Positions 9,687 to 22,150 of a DNA stretch of 64,000 bases are shown here, in pieces. Every line of letters begins with the position of its first letter. The first letter of the stretch is position 1. Both the position numbers and the translations under genes were made by a program. The notes under the pieces are model-generated. The model was given only the letters and a program-made list of their open reading frames with translations, was not told the origin of the DNA and searched no databases. The DNA comes from Eustoma russellianum (lineage: Eukaryota; Streptophyta; Magnoliopsida; Gentianales; Gentianaceae), in assembly GCA_036186865.1 (NCBI GenBank), contig AP025051.1:17190850-17254849 (forward strand), written 5' to 3'.

Positions 9687-12600
9687 AGCAAGTCGTACTG
9701 CCTAGGTCCGTCAAGTGGACCATACATAGGGGTAAGGTAGGGTGATACAGTATGCTAAAGCACAGTGAAATATAACACGTAATGCAGCGGAAAACTGAAA
9801 CATGGAGTAAACATTGACAAATAAAGCATGGAAATAATAATGCAGGTAACATATCCACATCCATACCGATAGACAGTATCCTAGCAGAAACATACAACCT
9901 TGTTGGATAACTTGCTTTATCTTAGCGATTACTTGCTCTTGATAGCATTCATTTTGGGTTTGTCTCTGTTGATTTGCAGCGTTTCTTGTCTGACATGTAA
10001 GATTCTTGTCTTACTGTTAATTTGTACATGAAACATGATCGTGACACATGCAAGGGAAAATCTTTTCTGACAGATGCAGCAGAAAAAAAAATAAACTTTC
10101 TTGCAATGATAAAACTTGGTTTCATACTTGCTTAAACATGACATGACATAACATGAATGGCTATAGCACTTTTCTTAACATGAGAATGGTACCCACGACA
10201 TACCGAATGATCCCCTGAATAGCCACGAGTACCGTCTATGAATCCTGATGGTCCAACCACGGTGTTACGTCTTATGTACATAGGACTAACGGTGACACGC
10301 TATCGTAGAGACCCCAGTCCCAGACACGGTGTTACACTCCACGACAACGTATTTTCCCCTGACATCCTCCCCCAAGACCAGACATCAAGCAGCCGCCAAA
10401 CTGAATGTTATGGACGTAACAGAAAAGGCAGAGATCCCTTACCCCAGGCAAGGTGTTACACTCAGCCTACATATCATGCGTATAAAGATAGGTACAGAGC
10501 CCTTGTCCTAGACAATGCGTTACACTTACCTATGAGTACATGCATACGTCGTATGGAATCAATTGTCTTGGGGTACGAATTCTTGAGAAATCTTATAATC
10601 TTGAAAACATTTTAAAAATCACAATCTTAGAAAATTGGCGTGCATAAAAAAACGGCTTATAACATGAAACATGAGGACATAATGCATGACATGGGCTTTT
10701 CTTTGGGTGTGTCTTCATTATTATTATGGATTGGGCCGAATGCTCATATTGTCTAAGTAGGCAATGCTTAATCGATTTGGTGGAGTCCTTGTGTTGTATA
10801 GCATCATACATAGACATTTAGCTTCCTTGGTTAGTCATTTATAGAAATAGCTTACTTACAATTGTTGTGTCGATTAAGATATTAATAATTGTTGTAATAT
10901 GCATAGAGAAGTGGACTACCTCCTTAGAATCGTATATGATGTCTTGGAGAGTTTCCGTACCCATGACTTTAGATATTCGAATCATGTCAAGTTATTAATT
11001 CGAATAGCTGTTAGATGTCCTTAATTATTAATTACATGGTAGGTCCAAGATTACCTTTGGATAGTCCATGACCGAATTTTTGGGCTTAGGGCTGAAAACG
11101 CTCTAGCCACAATCCCATTTGGCTTCTTCTTTTTCTTGTAAATACTCATTGGTCTTATTTCTTTTAACCAATTAGTTTATTGGGCTAGTTTCATGGTCTT
11201 ATGGACAATGCTATTAAACTTTTGGATTTATGAGCCTCTTTTCAAAAAGGCCATTTGGCCGAATTTGTTATGGCCCAATTTCTTAAATTTTGTATTGTAT
11301 AATGATCTCACTTATGGCCCCTTTTCTTTTGTTACATGCCACAATTACCTAAACTCATCCCAATAATAAGTTGTGCATTTTAATTCCTTATTTTAAGCAC
11401 ATGGCCGAAAGTATGAATGAACATAAATGGATTTTTCCATGGTCAATACCAAGCTTGATGTTTATGTTAATTCTAATGACTACCAATGTATACCAAATAT
11501 TACATGTTCAAGTCATACACATCATGCATGTTCATAAACATATACAATCATCCAGAAACACATGCAAGTGCATAAGTTGTAACATGTTATGAGGATGGTC
11601 CTATTACACTTATCATTTATCATATGAGGCTAGATACATAAAAATTTATATGGCATCTTCCCATCTAAGTCCAAGATCATCAAGCTACAAATCGTAATGA
11701 TGGTAATGGATTCATGGACTCATCAAGAAGTCATGGACGTCCCCTATAGCAAGGGAAATGTCAATGCTATCATGGATGACGTTTAAAGATATCATCTTAA
11801 TATGTATACATGGAAGAACAATGCATTTTGAATCATTATGAGACTAACATGGTCTATTTCCATGATATACCTTCCTATTACATATGAGTGCAAACAAATA
11901 GCATGCAAGCATCAATACACCAAAGAAGATGAACATTAGCTTTCTTATTAGTCTAATACCCACATTTGTCTACCATCTTGCATCTAAGTGTAGAAATCAT
12001 AGGAAAGATTCCTTCATTTCGGCATACACGGACAAATGGGTCTAGAGATGACTAAATTGCATCTTGCATGTTAGATCCAAGAAGTATCCTAGGCTTATTT
12101 GATGATCTCATTCAACATAAGAGCACATGCCTCAACAAATTACACATGCTATTCATCTTTCTTGTCATCAACTTAGAGATCTTGCTTTTCCTTTACATGT
12201 ATGCTCCATTAAATATTAATGAGTCTTCTAAACTTAAATTTAAATTCTCTTGAAGAAACTAGGAAGAAATACCCGCCTTGATAGCTTGATTTTCACTTTA
12301 ATGGAGGAAAGTTTGCTTCTTTGACCCATTGCTTGAGAGTTACGGTCTTGGAGCCAAAAAGAGAAATAATTAGTTTTATTTAAGAAGAATGAATATAATA
12401 ATGTTCTAAGAGTCATCTAGATGAACTTTACCTTGGATTTGACATGATATCCCTCATTTATCAAATGGAAGAATTCCCCTTGCTCCGTTGTGATGGCCCA
12501 CGGTGGCCCACGGTGTTAAGGAGTTAATGTGGGAAATATAGAGTGTCTTTGGAAAGAAGTGAGAATAAAAGTAATTGTAAGAGTGAAGAGGACGTTCTTA

Positions 12601-13654
12601 CCTAGGGGAAGGCTTGAAGATGATTTGAAAAAGAAAGATATTTTGCTTATTATTTGGCTAGTCTCTCACGGTTGAAGGAGGAGGAAATGGAAGAAGGTAT
12701 TTTGGGTTAGAGAGAGAGTGAAAGGCTTTGATGGAAGAGTGTGGGAATAGAATGAAAAGGGGACTTATATATTAAGAAGGTTCTTATGCCTTCTAATTTC
12801 CCTTCGGCCGAGATTTGGGGTAGTGGGAATGAAGGATAATTGTTTGTTTCTTAGGTTAGAGAGACAATGGATGGAGAAAAGTGGTTGCATGAAATCCTAG
12901 TGGGGAGTTTTCTTACATGGTGTAAGAGATGTAATGATGAAGAAAGGTAAATATCCTTGGGAAATAGGAAAGGGGAAAACAGATGGAAGGCTAGTGTATT
13001 TAGACAAGGATTGTTTGCATGCAATCCTAGTGGAGGGATGTCTTGCATGGGTAAGAATTGTAATGATGATAACCAATTAAAAATGAAGTTAATCCTTAGA
13101 GGGTTTAAGCGGGGGTTGGCATGGGTAGAGTGGGGTGATGTGATGAAATTTATTTCTCAAATAAAGAAGTAATTATATAGAAAAGAGAATACAAGAAATT
13201 TGAGTGGGGGATTGTCTTGTTGTGGTAAGGCATGCTTAAGAGGATAAGAAGGAGAGTGAAGGAAAATTTGAGGTGTAAGAAGATGGAACCCGGTTGGGAA
13301 TAGTGAAATGAATAGGAGTAATGGTTGCCTTTTAGTTTTAAGGGAATAAGAGAATAAAAGTTTTTGCATGGATGTTGATTGGTTTAACTTTTAGTTTGTA
13401 AGAGTGGTGTCTACCTCCTACCCTTCCATTTTAGTCGAATTTGAGGCTTTGGAGAAAATAGATAGCCATTAATTGTCTTTTGCTTGGGAACTTGGAGCGT
13501 AAAGGTGTATGCCATGCATGGCTTTCGGTTGGATGGGGAAATAGAAAAGTATTTGCATGAAACTTGAGTGGTTAGTTGTCTTGTTAATGTAAGGCATGCT
13601 ATAAGGAGTAATGACATTGAAAGAATATTTGATATATTCAAACGAAGTGAATCG

Positions 13655-13659
13655 GATAG
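13655..13659. repeat. Left target-site duplication of element A (gatag)
   Basis: GATAG directly abuts the left LTR of A and recurs at 25590-25594 directly after the right LTR. The paralogous C LTR shows a single uninterrupted GATAG at 7138-7142, which confirms the empty site. Confidence 0.95.
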
Positions 13660-16600
13660 TGTAGCGCCCTGCCCGAAACTAGAGTTCTGGCTCAGTGCAC
13701 CCGCCATACTCTACTCCATAGAGTACAAGGCGTCGATACCATACATGTGCATGTCAACATGAATTGTAATTGATATAGCGGAAGCATCTTAAAATAAGCT
13801 CACAACATGCATAATATTATTACAAACCATTCAAATCCACACAACCACAAATACAGTTTCTCACGATAATTTTATTACATCACAATAAAATAAAGCTCAC
13901 ACAACAGGTACATAGCTTCAGCCTACATCTTCCCTCACGGATACTCTATCTGGGGTTCCTCCTCAATGAACACGGCATCAGGGTCCCTGTTCTCTAAAAT
14001 GTTAAGAGGCAAGTATGAGCGATAACCACCATCTTTTAATCGCTCAGCAAGTATTCTTTATAGATACTTCATGTGGATCATACATGGAGAGACAAGTAGT
14101 AATAAAGTAACAATATACATAATTACATCTCCGTTTATAATGATAGCATTATATATATGAATAAAATAGAACATAAGCTTTTGCATCATACCTTATGGGT
14201 CGTGTCATTCTTCCTCAGCATATCATTAGCCTACTTTCCGTACTTGAGCACTAATCCATCTTATACTAAGATCATGGCTTATAATCATCACTTCTACGTG
14301 CATAATCTTCCTTAGTCATCTTATAGCATCATGATTTTACAAATATACTAATCACTAACTAAGGGACATGATCATGACATGATGCATAAAACATGACTTT
14401 TCATAAAATGGCTTTTCGTAAACATGACTTTTCATAAACATGACTTTTCGTGAACATGACTTTTCATAAACATGACATTTCATAACTTGACATGATTTTC
14501 ATAACTTGCATAACATGACATTTTCATAACATGAAGACATAACATTTTCATCATTGGCTATAGCACTTTTCATAAGAATAATAACACACGACATACCGAT
14601 CGATTCTCCATATAGTACATGTACGACATAAACATCATAAACATATGTACATGTACTAACGGTGACGCGCTATGACGGAGATCCCGTGTCCCAGACCCGG
14701 TGTTACACTCGGCCATATACGTAATCATATGCCCCTGACATCTACCACCCCGGTACCGATGTCACGCCGGCGAACATAACATAGTCATAATCATGAACAT
14801 AACATAACATATCGTGTGTCAATGAAATCGATCGTCTCGTGTTTATTATTCACATGCATATGAACTTTTAAAACATGATATGCACAAGACATCTTTCAAA
14901 CTTTATTTTCGTGCAACATGAGACTTGTTCATATGAAATATTATGGTAGGCTACATCGTATAACATCCTCGTTTACTTATTTTCATCCTACATATCATAA
15001 CTTAAAGAAAATCCCACTTTGACCATTAAGTGGCCATTCGGCCATAGCAACCCAAAACAGCCCATTTTCCTCATTTTTCATCCAACACTACTTTCTTAAT
15101 TTGTATTTCCAAATACACCTCATATTCCAACACTTAAAGGAATCAACCTTAAATTCCTAATTTCTTCTACTTCTCACTTACAAGTACCTCAACATATACC
15201 ATACTTTATTCATTACCACACATTTTACATATAAGGCTCCATAGTATTTAACTTAAGGAACATTTTTGATTCTAAAGTGGCCTTGAGGCCGAATATATAC
15301 CTTATGTGTATATATATGTATATACGAAATATTATGTACATATATAAGGTGATTTATATTCTTAACGACTTAAACCATGTATATATATGTAGAACTATAT
15401 CCATGTATACTTCTTTAACATGTCACAATTCATTTCTTCATTTTTATACTATAGGCCGAAAGTTTGGCCTAGTATTCTACCTATTTATATTTCATTTTTC
15501 TTTCTTTTATGTACATGTTGTAAGTTGTATGTATATATATATATTGCTTTTTATCCTTTTCCTTAATCTTAAGGTCATAACAACTAGAAAATATATATAA
15601 ACATAAACATGATGGAAAACATACAAATGTACTTCTTGAGCCATATTCATCATCTATTGCACATCTTGTGGATGGAATGATGAAACTCAAATGAAATACT
15701 CAAATAGGCCACTTGGCCGTGTATATGTGGTGTATATATGAAGATGATGATCATCAAACAACCATTTAAACCATGTATATAAATCATGCTTATGATGCAT
15801 ACATAAACATGTTAAAGACATGATCTTGAAACATATGAACACTAAAATACATAAACATACAAACATGATGCTCATCATAAAAGAAAACATATTTAAAACA
15901 ACAAAAGTTGTATTCTTTGCATACCTTTCTTAAGGTTCTTTATTTCATATCATTTGTTCAAAGTTTATATCTATTTGTATATATATGTATATTACCGTAT
16001 GTATGCACCTATGTATGTATATATATAAACTCACCGTATATATATTTATATACATATAGCCTTTTATAGGTATAATTACATATATTTATATATAAGAAAA
16101 AATACATATATTTATATATTTATTTCACTTACAATCATAGATTTTCCTTATTCTTAGAACAAAACTTGAACATACTACATGATGATCCCATTTTTGATAT
16201 GAACATAAGTATTAAATTTTGAAAGCCATTAAGGATCTAGGAAGAGTACTTGCCTTGGTTCACCTCTCTTACACTTAGAAGATGTTTCCTTCACTTGGTT
16301 TGGAAGAGAGTTCTTCTTCCTTCCTTCCTAGTATACACGGTCTTTAGGGTTTAAAAGAAGGGTTAGTGAGCAACTTATGAAACTAAACATATGGAAGAAT
16401 CAAACTTAAACTTTATAAAGTTCTTACCTTAATTGCCTTTGATTCTAGATGCTACAACCTTCTTGAATCTTTCTTAGTTGATGGAGTGTTTATGGTACTT
16501 GATTTGAGTGATGTTGGTGTGAAGAAAGGAGAAGAAAATCTTCTCCTTATGGAGAGGGAAGTTTCGGCCAATATAGGGTAGAAGGAGGGTGTTGGAGCGT

Positions 16601-17120
16601 TCTTGAGTTTTTCCTCGGAGATAGTATGAAATTGGTTGGTTGAAGATGCAATTATGTGAGGGGTTAAAGAAGAAATAATATTCTACTTTCTAAGGGGGGT
16701 GGCCGGCCAAGCATGGAAGGGAAATGGGGTGGGAGACAAACTTTTGGCAAGTATGGGTTGAAGGGATGGGTTAAGGTAAGATTCTTGAGCACGCTATTAT
16801 TTTAATCTAAGTGTAAGACAAGTTGTCTTCGCTTTTCTTTTTCCTTTTCTTTTACTTTGTATGTATATAATTGTTTTTCTTTTATTTAATGTAGTATAAA
16901 ATTTTTGTGTCATGTATTTCTTTTTGATTTAATTTATCCTAATAGTTGAAGTTGTTACCAACTAATTTAATTGGGTTTTTATTGTATAGACTCAAACGTT
17001 TGTGATATTTTTGCTAATGTATTTGGTATACTAGTCTAGTTTTATGAATCGTACACCTACGAAATTATATTTACGGTATTGGAAGTGGTTACGACATAAC
17101 GAATTTTCCGGGCTGTAACA
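13660..17120 (-). repeat. Element A 3' LTR (left copy)
   Basis: The LTR spans 3,461 bp. On minus it starts TGTTACAGCCCGG (17120) and ends GGGCGCTACA (13660). It contains a micro-exon block (13935-13993), a GAGCGAT...ATCGCTC hairpin (14017-14045), one CCGTGT-loop-ACCCGG hairpin (14684-14700), AACATGACTTTTC repeats (about 14388-14480), (TA)n-rich stretches (about 15295-16120), and donor-like AAG|GCAAGTACT (exon side ending 16254) and AAG|GTAAGAAC (about 16430) sites. Open frames in it, such as 15277-15600, are chance frames. Confidence 0.92.
13935..13993 (-). other. LTR micro-exon, A 3' LTR (peptide ...VFIEEEPQIEYP-stop)
   Basis: On minus, a TTTTAG acceptor-like site is followed by two bases and then an open frame ending FIEEEPQIEYP and TGA. 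The 59-nt length and the phase equal those of E and F. The peptide shares the IE[D/E]EP core and the terminal YP-stop. A GC donor-like AAG|GCAAGTACT about 2.26 kb upstream, at 16254, has the matching phase. That upstream frame has a TGA about 13 codons back, so the start of any A product is unclear. Confidence 0.5.
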
Positions 17121-17132
17121 TTCTCCCCCCTT
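17121..17132 (-). promoter_or_regulatory. Element A polypurine tract
   Basis: Read on minus, AAGGGGGGAGAA lies directly upstream of the 3' LTR start TGTTACAG, the expected plus-strand primer position. The same tract recurs in E and F. Confidence 0.9.
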
Positions 17133-17137
17133 ATAGA

Positions 17138-17157
17138 AAGTTTCGTCTTCGAAACTT
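17138..17157 (-). promoter_or_regulatory. Hairpin before the PPT, element A
   Basis: AAGTTTCG and CGAAACTT pair around a 4-nt loop, within 10 nt after the pol stop codon and just upstream of the purine tract. The same structure is at 31639-31658 (D), 49259-49278 (E) and 58276-58295 (F). In D both strands of the stem change together. Confidence 0.65.
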
Positions 17158-17164
17158 ACGTACC

Positions 17165-17968
17165 TCATACGAAAAGTTGTGGATATTGCTTCTGCATTTG
17201 CTGTTCCGGCTCCCAAGTCGCTTCTCGTTCCGCATGATTACTCCATTGTACTTTCACGAAGGGAATTGTCCGTTTTCTCAGCACCTGTTCTTTACGGTCC
17301 ATGATCCGTGTAGGAACTTCTTCATACGTAACATTATCCTTAATGGTTACGGGCTGCTGCTCCAGTATATGATCCGGATCGTGTACATATCGCCGCAACT
17401 GAGATACGTGAAACACATTATGTACCTGGGATAAAGTAGGAGGTAGGTCCAACCGATATGCAATTGCTCCAACTTTCTCTAATATCTCATAAGGACCAAT
17501 AAATCTAGGGCTCAGTTTTCCTTTAATCCCAAATCTAATCACGCCCTTGGTCGGTGAAACCCGCAAATATACTTTCTCGCCTACTTCAAACTCAATCGGT
17601 CGTCTTTTTGTATCCGCCCAGCTCTTGCTACGGTCTTGAGCAGCTTTCAATCTATTATGTATCACCTTGATCTTTTCCAGAGTCTGCTCCACCAGTTCCG
17701 GACCCATAATAGTTCTCTCGCCAACTTCATCCCAATATAATGGAGATCGACATTTCCTTCCATACAATGCTTCGAAGGGTGCCATACCAATAGAACCGTG
17801 ATAGCTATTATTGTAAGAGAACTCAATTAACTTCACTGATTTATCCCAGCTAACCTTGAAATCCAAAGTGCAAGCGTGTAGCATATCTTCCAATGTTTGT
17901 ATGGTATGTTCTGACTGTCCATCAGTCTGCGGATGAAATGCTGTACTCATCCGGAGTTCGGTACCCAT
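17165..17968 (-). pseudogene. pol: Element A integrase C-terminal part with chromodomain
   Basis: This frame holds the third catalytic region of integrase (FHPQTDGQSEHTIQTLED; the catalytic Glu is present and the usual Arg after it is His), the GPY/F-type module (LSPRFIGPYEILEKVG) and, at the C-terminus, a chromodomain-like segment (EVPTRIMDRKEQVLRKR, VKVQWSNH, ATWEPEQQM). Chromodomains of this kind are known to guide chromovirus integration to marked chromatin. The frame is separated from the rest of integrase by an in-frame TGA near 17990, where other copies have Arg (CGA), a probable CpG deamination. Its own stop is followed at once by the hairpin and PPT. Confidence 0.9.
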
Positions 17969-17992
17969 GGCATTTTGGTAAGCTCTCCAGAA

Positions 17993-19045
17993 TCACGAAG
18001 TAAAACGTGGATCTCTATCGCACACAATGCTGATAGGTGTTCCATGTAGGCTGACTGTCTCATTCATATACATACTCACCAGTTTTTCTATGGATGTCTG
18101 GATTGACATTGATAAGAAATGTGCCAATTTAGTGAGACGATCCACGATTACCCAAATCGTATCATTACCATTGCGAGTCTTAGGAAGTCCGGTAACAAAA
18201 TCCATCGTAATATGCTCCCATTTCCACTCCGGAATCTCTAGTGGCTGAAATAGTCCTGCCGGCCTCTGATGTTCTGCTTTAACTTGTTGACAAGTATGAC
18301 ATCTCTCCACAAACTCAGCAATGTGTCGCTTCATGCCGTTCCACCAATAATTTCTTTTAAGATCCTGGTAAATTTTTGTTGCTCCTGGATGTATGGATAA
18401 TCTCGAATTGTGAGCTTCCGTCATGATCTCTCTTTTAATTCCATCAATGTTTGGCACACACAATCTCTCTTTGAACCAAAGACTACCATCATTATGCAAC
18501 TGAAAATCCTTTACCGGTCGTTCTTCAAACTGCTTGACAATGATCATTAACTCAGAATCATTCTTTTGCGCCTCTTTAATCCTATCAATTAAAGTGGGAG
18601 TGATCATTAATTTAGCCAGAATATTTGCAGTTGAGTCAACCACATCCAATCCAAACTCGGCTATCTCTCTCTCTAGAGGCGTCTGCCTAGCATGACTTGA
18701 CTTCCTACTCAATGCATCTGCCACCTTATGCGCCTTACCGGGATGATAATGGATAGCGAGATCATAGTCTTTCATCAACTCCAACCATCTGCGCTGCCTC
18801 ATGTTTAGTTCCTTTTGGGTGAAAAGATATTTCAAACTCTTGTGATCCGTGTAGATTTCGCATCTCTCTCCATATAAATAATGTCTCCATATCTCAAGCG
18901 CAAATACAACTGCTGCTAATTCCAGATCATGGGTGGGATAATTCTGTTCATAGGGTTTCAACTGTCTTGATGCATATGCAATTACTCGTTCTTTCTGCAT
19001 TAATACACAACCTAGTCCATTCTTCGAAGCGTCGCTATATACCAC
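17993..19045 (-). pseudogene. pol: Element A RNase H and integrase N-terminal/core
   Basis: The frame opens in RNase H: VYSDASKNGLGCVLMQ, then ELAAVVFALEIWRHYL, TDHKSLKYLF and ADALSRK give the four acidic positions. A linker leads into the integrase zinc-binding region (EAHNSRLSIHPG, then CHTCQQVKAEHQ) and the catalytic core (HITMDFVTGLPKT and IVCDRDPRFTS, with the first two catalytic Asp). It ends at a TGA replacing an Arg codon. Known roles are removal of RNA from the hybrid and strand transfer into the host genome. Disabled only by the breaks before and after it. Confidence 0.9.
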
Positions 19046-19066
19046 GAATCCCTCTCCTGAGATTGG

Positions 19067-19339
19067 TTATGCTAATACTGGTGCCGATGTCAATTTCTTC
19101 TTAAGTTCGGTGAAGCTCTGTTCACAATCAGAAGTCCAATCATATCGCGTCTTTTTCTGCGTCAATCGAGTTAATGGAACTGCAATCCGTGAGAATCCCT
19201 CAACAAACTTCCGATAATAGCCTGCAAGTCCTAAGAAACTCCTGACCTCAGTCACATTTGTCGGCCTCGGCCATTCCATAATAGCCTCAATCTTTTTCGG
19301 GTCTACTGAGATACCATCCTTAGACAGAACATGACCCAA
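19067..19339 (-). pseudogene. pol: Element A RT thumb/connection fragment
   Basis: This fragment continues the reverse transcriptase after the palm: GISVDPKKIEAIMEWPRP, SFLGLAGYYRKFVEGFSR and KKLTSAPVLA are typical gypsy sequences. It is bounded by a nonsense codon downstream (TAA where E and F have Gln, near 19066) and another break upstream near 19390, so it is a piece of the broken pol frame. Confidence 0.88.
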
Positions 19340-19390
19340 AAATGCAACACTATGGAGCCAAAATTCGCACTTGCTGAGTTTAGCATATAA

Positions 19391-19681
19391 CTACTTCTTT
19401 TTTAATACATTCAGTGTTATTCTTAGATGCTCTGCATGGGTCTCTTCATCCGGTGAGTATATTAGAATATCGTCAATAAATACCACCACGAACTTATCCA
19501 ACTGATCCCGAAATACTGTGTTCATCAAATCCATGAATGCTGCGGGTGCGTTGGTCAATCCAAATGGCATCACTAAGAACTCATAATGTCCATATCTTGT
19601 ACGAAAAGCAGTCTTAGCGATATCTTCCGACTTGATCTTCAATTGATGGCAACCAGAGCGAAGATCAATCTTGCTTAACAC
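19391..19681 (-). pseudogene. pol: Element A reverse transcriptase palm
   Basis: This holds the RT core: LSKIDLRSGCHQLKIK (first catalytic Asp), YGHYEFLVMPFGLTNAPAAF, and FIDDILIYS, the catalytic Asp pair in the usual gypsy form. In E and F the residue after LRSG is Tyr; here it is Cys. The frame is cut off upstream by a ~70-bp AT-rich insertion and downstream by a stop at 19391. Confidence 0.9.
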
Positions 19682-19690
19682 TTTAGCACC

Positions 19691-19760
19691 TTGTACGAAA
19701 AATTATATTGATATTTATAATAGTTATATATTTGTTATGTAATTATTTAAATTACTTACG
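19691..19760 (-). other. ~70-bp AT-rich insertion in element A RT
   Basis: Compared with E and F, about 70 bp of AT-rich sequence is inserted between the codons for LFDQL and the segment leading to SKIDLRSG. On minus it begins GTAAGT, a perfect 5' splice site, and ends ACAAG. Removing it at those borders does not restore the frame, so I treat it as filler and not as a working intron. Confidence 0.6.
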
Positions 19761-19761
19761 C

Positions 19762-20600
19762 TTAATTGATCGAACAAATCGTCGATTCAAGGCAGTGGAT
19801 ATCTATTTTTATAGTGATCTTATTCAGCTCTCGATAATCGATGCAGAGTCGCATGCTGCCATCTTTCTTCTTAACGAACAACACTGGAGCTCCCCATGGT
19901 GATACACTTGGCCGTATAAACTTCTTATCTATCAATTCTTGCAACTGTGATTTCAATTCCTTTAATTCGGCTGGGGCCATTCTATACGGTGCCTTTGAGA
20001 TTGGTTCAGTTCCTGAAACGACATTAATCTCAAATTCAATCTCCCTGTTCGGAGGCAAACCTGGTAGATCATCTGGAAATACATCTGTGAACTTCTTGAC
20101 TACTGGAATACTGTCAATTGATGGGGTCTCGGAATCCTTTCCAAGAGCATACACAAGGAATCCTTCGCTACCCTTCTTCAGTGATCGAAATGCTTTTGCT
20201 GCTGTCAGATAAATATTCTGTGGTATCTTTTTCATCTTGGAGTTCCCTTGATAAATCACTTCTTCTTGCATTGGATCCTTAATCATCACACGCTTACCAC
20301 GACAATCAATGTAGGCATGGTGTTTGAACAACCAATCCATGCCTAGAATAAGGTCGAAATCCCCAATCTGTATAGGAATTAGGGTAACTTCGAACTTCTG
20401 TCCTCCCATTTCTATCTCGCAATTCTTATATATATGATGTGAAATGATCACCTGATCACCAGCTGCTTGAACGCGATAAGGCGTATCCAGCCTAGTCGGA
20501 CAACTATCAAGGTTCTTAGCAAATCTTTTCGATACAAAGGAATGGCTTGCACCACTATCAAATAATACGTTGGCAGGTATGTTGTTTGTTAATATAACAC
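19762..20600 (-). pseudogene. pol: Element A protease and N-terminal reverse transcriptase
   Basis: Directly after the intron acceptor the frame reads IPANVLFDSGASHSFVSKRF, a retroviral-type aspartic protease active site (DSGA), then LILGMDWL, a second protease motif. The RT N-terminus follows: LPGLPPNREIEFEINVV, SKAPYRMAPAELKELK, RPSVSPWGAPVLFVKKKDGS and MRLCIDYRELNK. A one-base deletion in an A run (about 19810) shifts the frame and it stops at 19762. The protease would mature Gag-Pol. The first Met (20451) is internal: the true N-terminus comes from splicing to gag. Confidence 0.9.
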
Positions 20601-20677
20601 CTGAAGCAATTCATAATTCAAATATGAAATCCCTAAGCAAGCAGATAATATCATAAACTTTTCAACATGAAATATAC
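20601..20677 (-). other. Putative gag-pol intron of element A (77 nt, GT-AG)
   Basis: On minus, ...ATGACAG|GTATAT opens and TTGCTTCAG|GTGTTA closes a 77-nt segment. Its removal joins the gag frame in phase to the protease (MTG-VILTNNIPANV). Left in place, Gag ends just past the intron. E (81 nt) and F (79 nt) have an intron-like segment at the same codon and phase. Confidence 0.6.
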
Positions 20678-21863
20678 CTGTCATAACGTCTGGGGCATCC
20701 AGAACCTCCTCATCTGTCATCACATGTACTCTGGCATTGGCCCTTGGACCATCTCTCTGCTGAGGTGCGATCCTCTGGGGTCCCTTCCTGGGCTCAGGAC
20801 AGTCTTTGATCATGTGGCCAATCTTACCACAGTTAAAGCAAGCTCCAATCTTCAGCAAACATGTTCCTGTATGTGGTTTCTGGCACTTAGGGCATCTCGG
20901 AATCGGATTCGCCTGTGGTGGACGTTGCTGCTGTGGCTGACGTTGCGGCTGAAGTTGCTGCTGATAATTCTGCTGACGTGTACGTCCATCATCTCCTCGA
21001 ACAGTCTTAGCCCCTTTACCAAACTGACCATCTCCAAACTCTTGGGGCCTCTTGCCCCGGTTATCAGTGTCACGCCTAATGGTGTCCCTCTCTACCCGAT
21101 AGCAAGCATCCAGTAAATCACCAAAATCTCTTGGGTTGGCATTCACAATCCATGTGCGAATGCGTGGGTTCAGTCCTCTCTCAAACTTGATCATCTTCAG
21201 TTGTTCATCCCCCATAATCGCTGGAACATATCTTGCCAATGCAGTAAATCGGTTAGCATAGTCTGCCACTGTCATACCAGACGTCTGGACCAGAGACTCA
21301 AACATCCCTATCTTCTGTAAGGTAACTGATGATGGAATATAGAATTTGTGGAACTCTCTCAGAAATCGCTCCCAAGTAACTGGAGCTGGCAAATGCTGCA
21401 AATTAGTGGTCCACCATTGATTGGCTTCACCAATCAGAAAAGGCTTGATAACATGTGCTTTTATCTCCTCTGGTACTTGAATCAGCTCAAAATTATTCTG
21501 TACTTCTTTTAGCCATTTCTCATCCATGTCAGGGTCAGATCCACCTTCAAAGTTGGGGATGCGGGCCTTCTTCATTTCTCCGTAGAAGAAACGAGTACCT
21601 TGCTGTGGTGGAGGTGGTGGCGGTGGCGGTGGAGGTGTCGCATGATTCTGGTGGCCGTTGTTACCTACCGCCTGTCCTATCTGTACCAAAGCTTGCAGAA
21701 CAGCCTGTTGAAAATCTCCTTGACCCTGCTGCTGTGGGGGTGGAGGCACATGCTCAGTGTAAAGTGGAACCGTTCCTGTCTGCGGGGGTATTTGTGGTGA
21801 CGGAGGAGGGGGTAACTGTGTAGGTCTGTCAGCGCGCGGTCTACCTCTAGGTCGTGAAGACAT
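20678..21863 (-). CDS. gag: Element A Gag (intact frame)
   Basis: The frame starts at ATG 21863 (MSSRPRGRPRA) and runs 395 codons to the splice donor; unspliced it stops at 20589. It has a Pro/Gln-rich N-terminus (residues ~15-105), a capsid-like domain (~110-300) with PFLIGEANQWWTTNL and FERGLNPRIRTW, a Gln-rich basic linker, a degenerate CPKCQKPHTGTC motif, then a canonical CCHC knuckle CFNCGKIGHMIKDC. Gag assembles the cytoplasmic particle and binds RNA through the knuckle. It is the only full-length intact frame in the window and could still make protein. The short sequence after the knuckle (MTDEEVLDAPDVMTG) is shared with D, E and F and leads into the intron donor. Confidence 0.9.
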
Positions 21864-22136
21864 CCTATCGAAAGCAGTATCATTAGTAATAATTTACAGA
21901 AGAAATCAATTGGTCTTCCTGCTTAGTTAAAAAATTGTAAAGTTAATTTTTTTTTAAAAATTGGGGACTTAATAATCCAAGTAAAATTTTAAATTTCATC
22001 TAGCTATCCCTAAACATTCTAAGGATCCTAATCTAGGGATATCACTCTTGGTCTAAGATCATAACTTAAGTTCTAGGATCATCACTTAACTTCTAAGTGC
22101 TTACTTTACTATTCCCGCCGTGGATCTAGAGCCTTT
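21864..22136 (-). other. Element A untranslated leader
   Basis: This 273-bp leader between the primer site and the gag ATG (minus strand) includes several CTTAAGTTCTAGGATCAT-like short repeats about 22040-22110. No open frame is seen. E and F leaders have similar GATCTTAGA repeats, which could be packaging or dimerisation signals (inference). Confidence 0.5.
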
Positions 22137-22148
22137 GCTCTGATACCA
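22137..22148 (-). promoter_or_regulatory. Element A primer binding site (initiator tRNA-Met)
   Basis: On minus, TGGTATCAGAGC begins three bases inside the 5' LTR end. It is complementary to the 3' end of plant initiator tRNA-Met. Confidence 0.92.
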
Positions 22149-22150
22149 AC

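Larger units (their letters stand above)
9322..13659 (-). repeat. Element C 5' LTR, outer-left part (interrupted by A)
   Basis: It starts TGTAGCGCCCGCC at 9322 (the LTR 3' end in element orientation is ...GGCGCTACA) and matches 2857-7142. It contains a perfect GAGCGAT/ATCGCTC hairpin (9668-9686), a micro-exon-like block (9602-9645), decayed copies of the three hairpins (about 10316-10520) and ~200-bp repeats near 12880-13640. Element A enters after GATAG (13655-13659), and the LTR resumes at 25595. Confidence 0.85.

Noticed and set aside
15277..15890. Open frames in the A LTR (and copies at 23768-24379)
   Set aside because: They lie in TA-repeat-rich DNA with biased composition, overlap on both strands, and have no family similarity.
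19691..19760. AT-rich insertion in element A RT beginning GTAAGT, looking like an intron
   Set aside because: Removing it at the GTAAGT...AAG borders does not restore the RT reading frame, and E and F have no equivalent, so it is more likely filler or an insertion.
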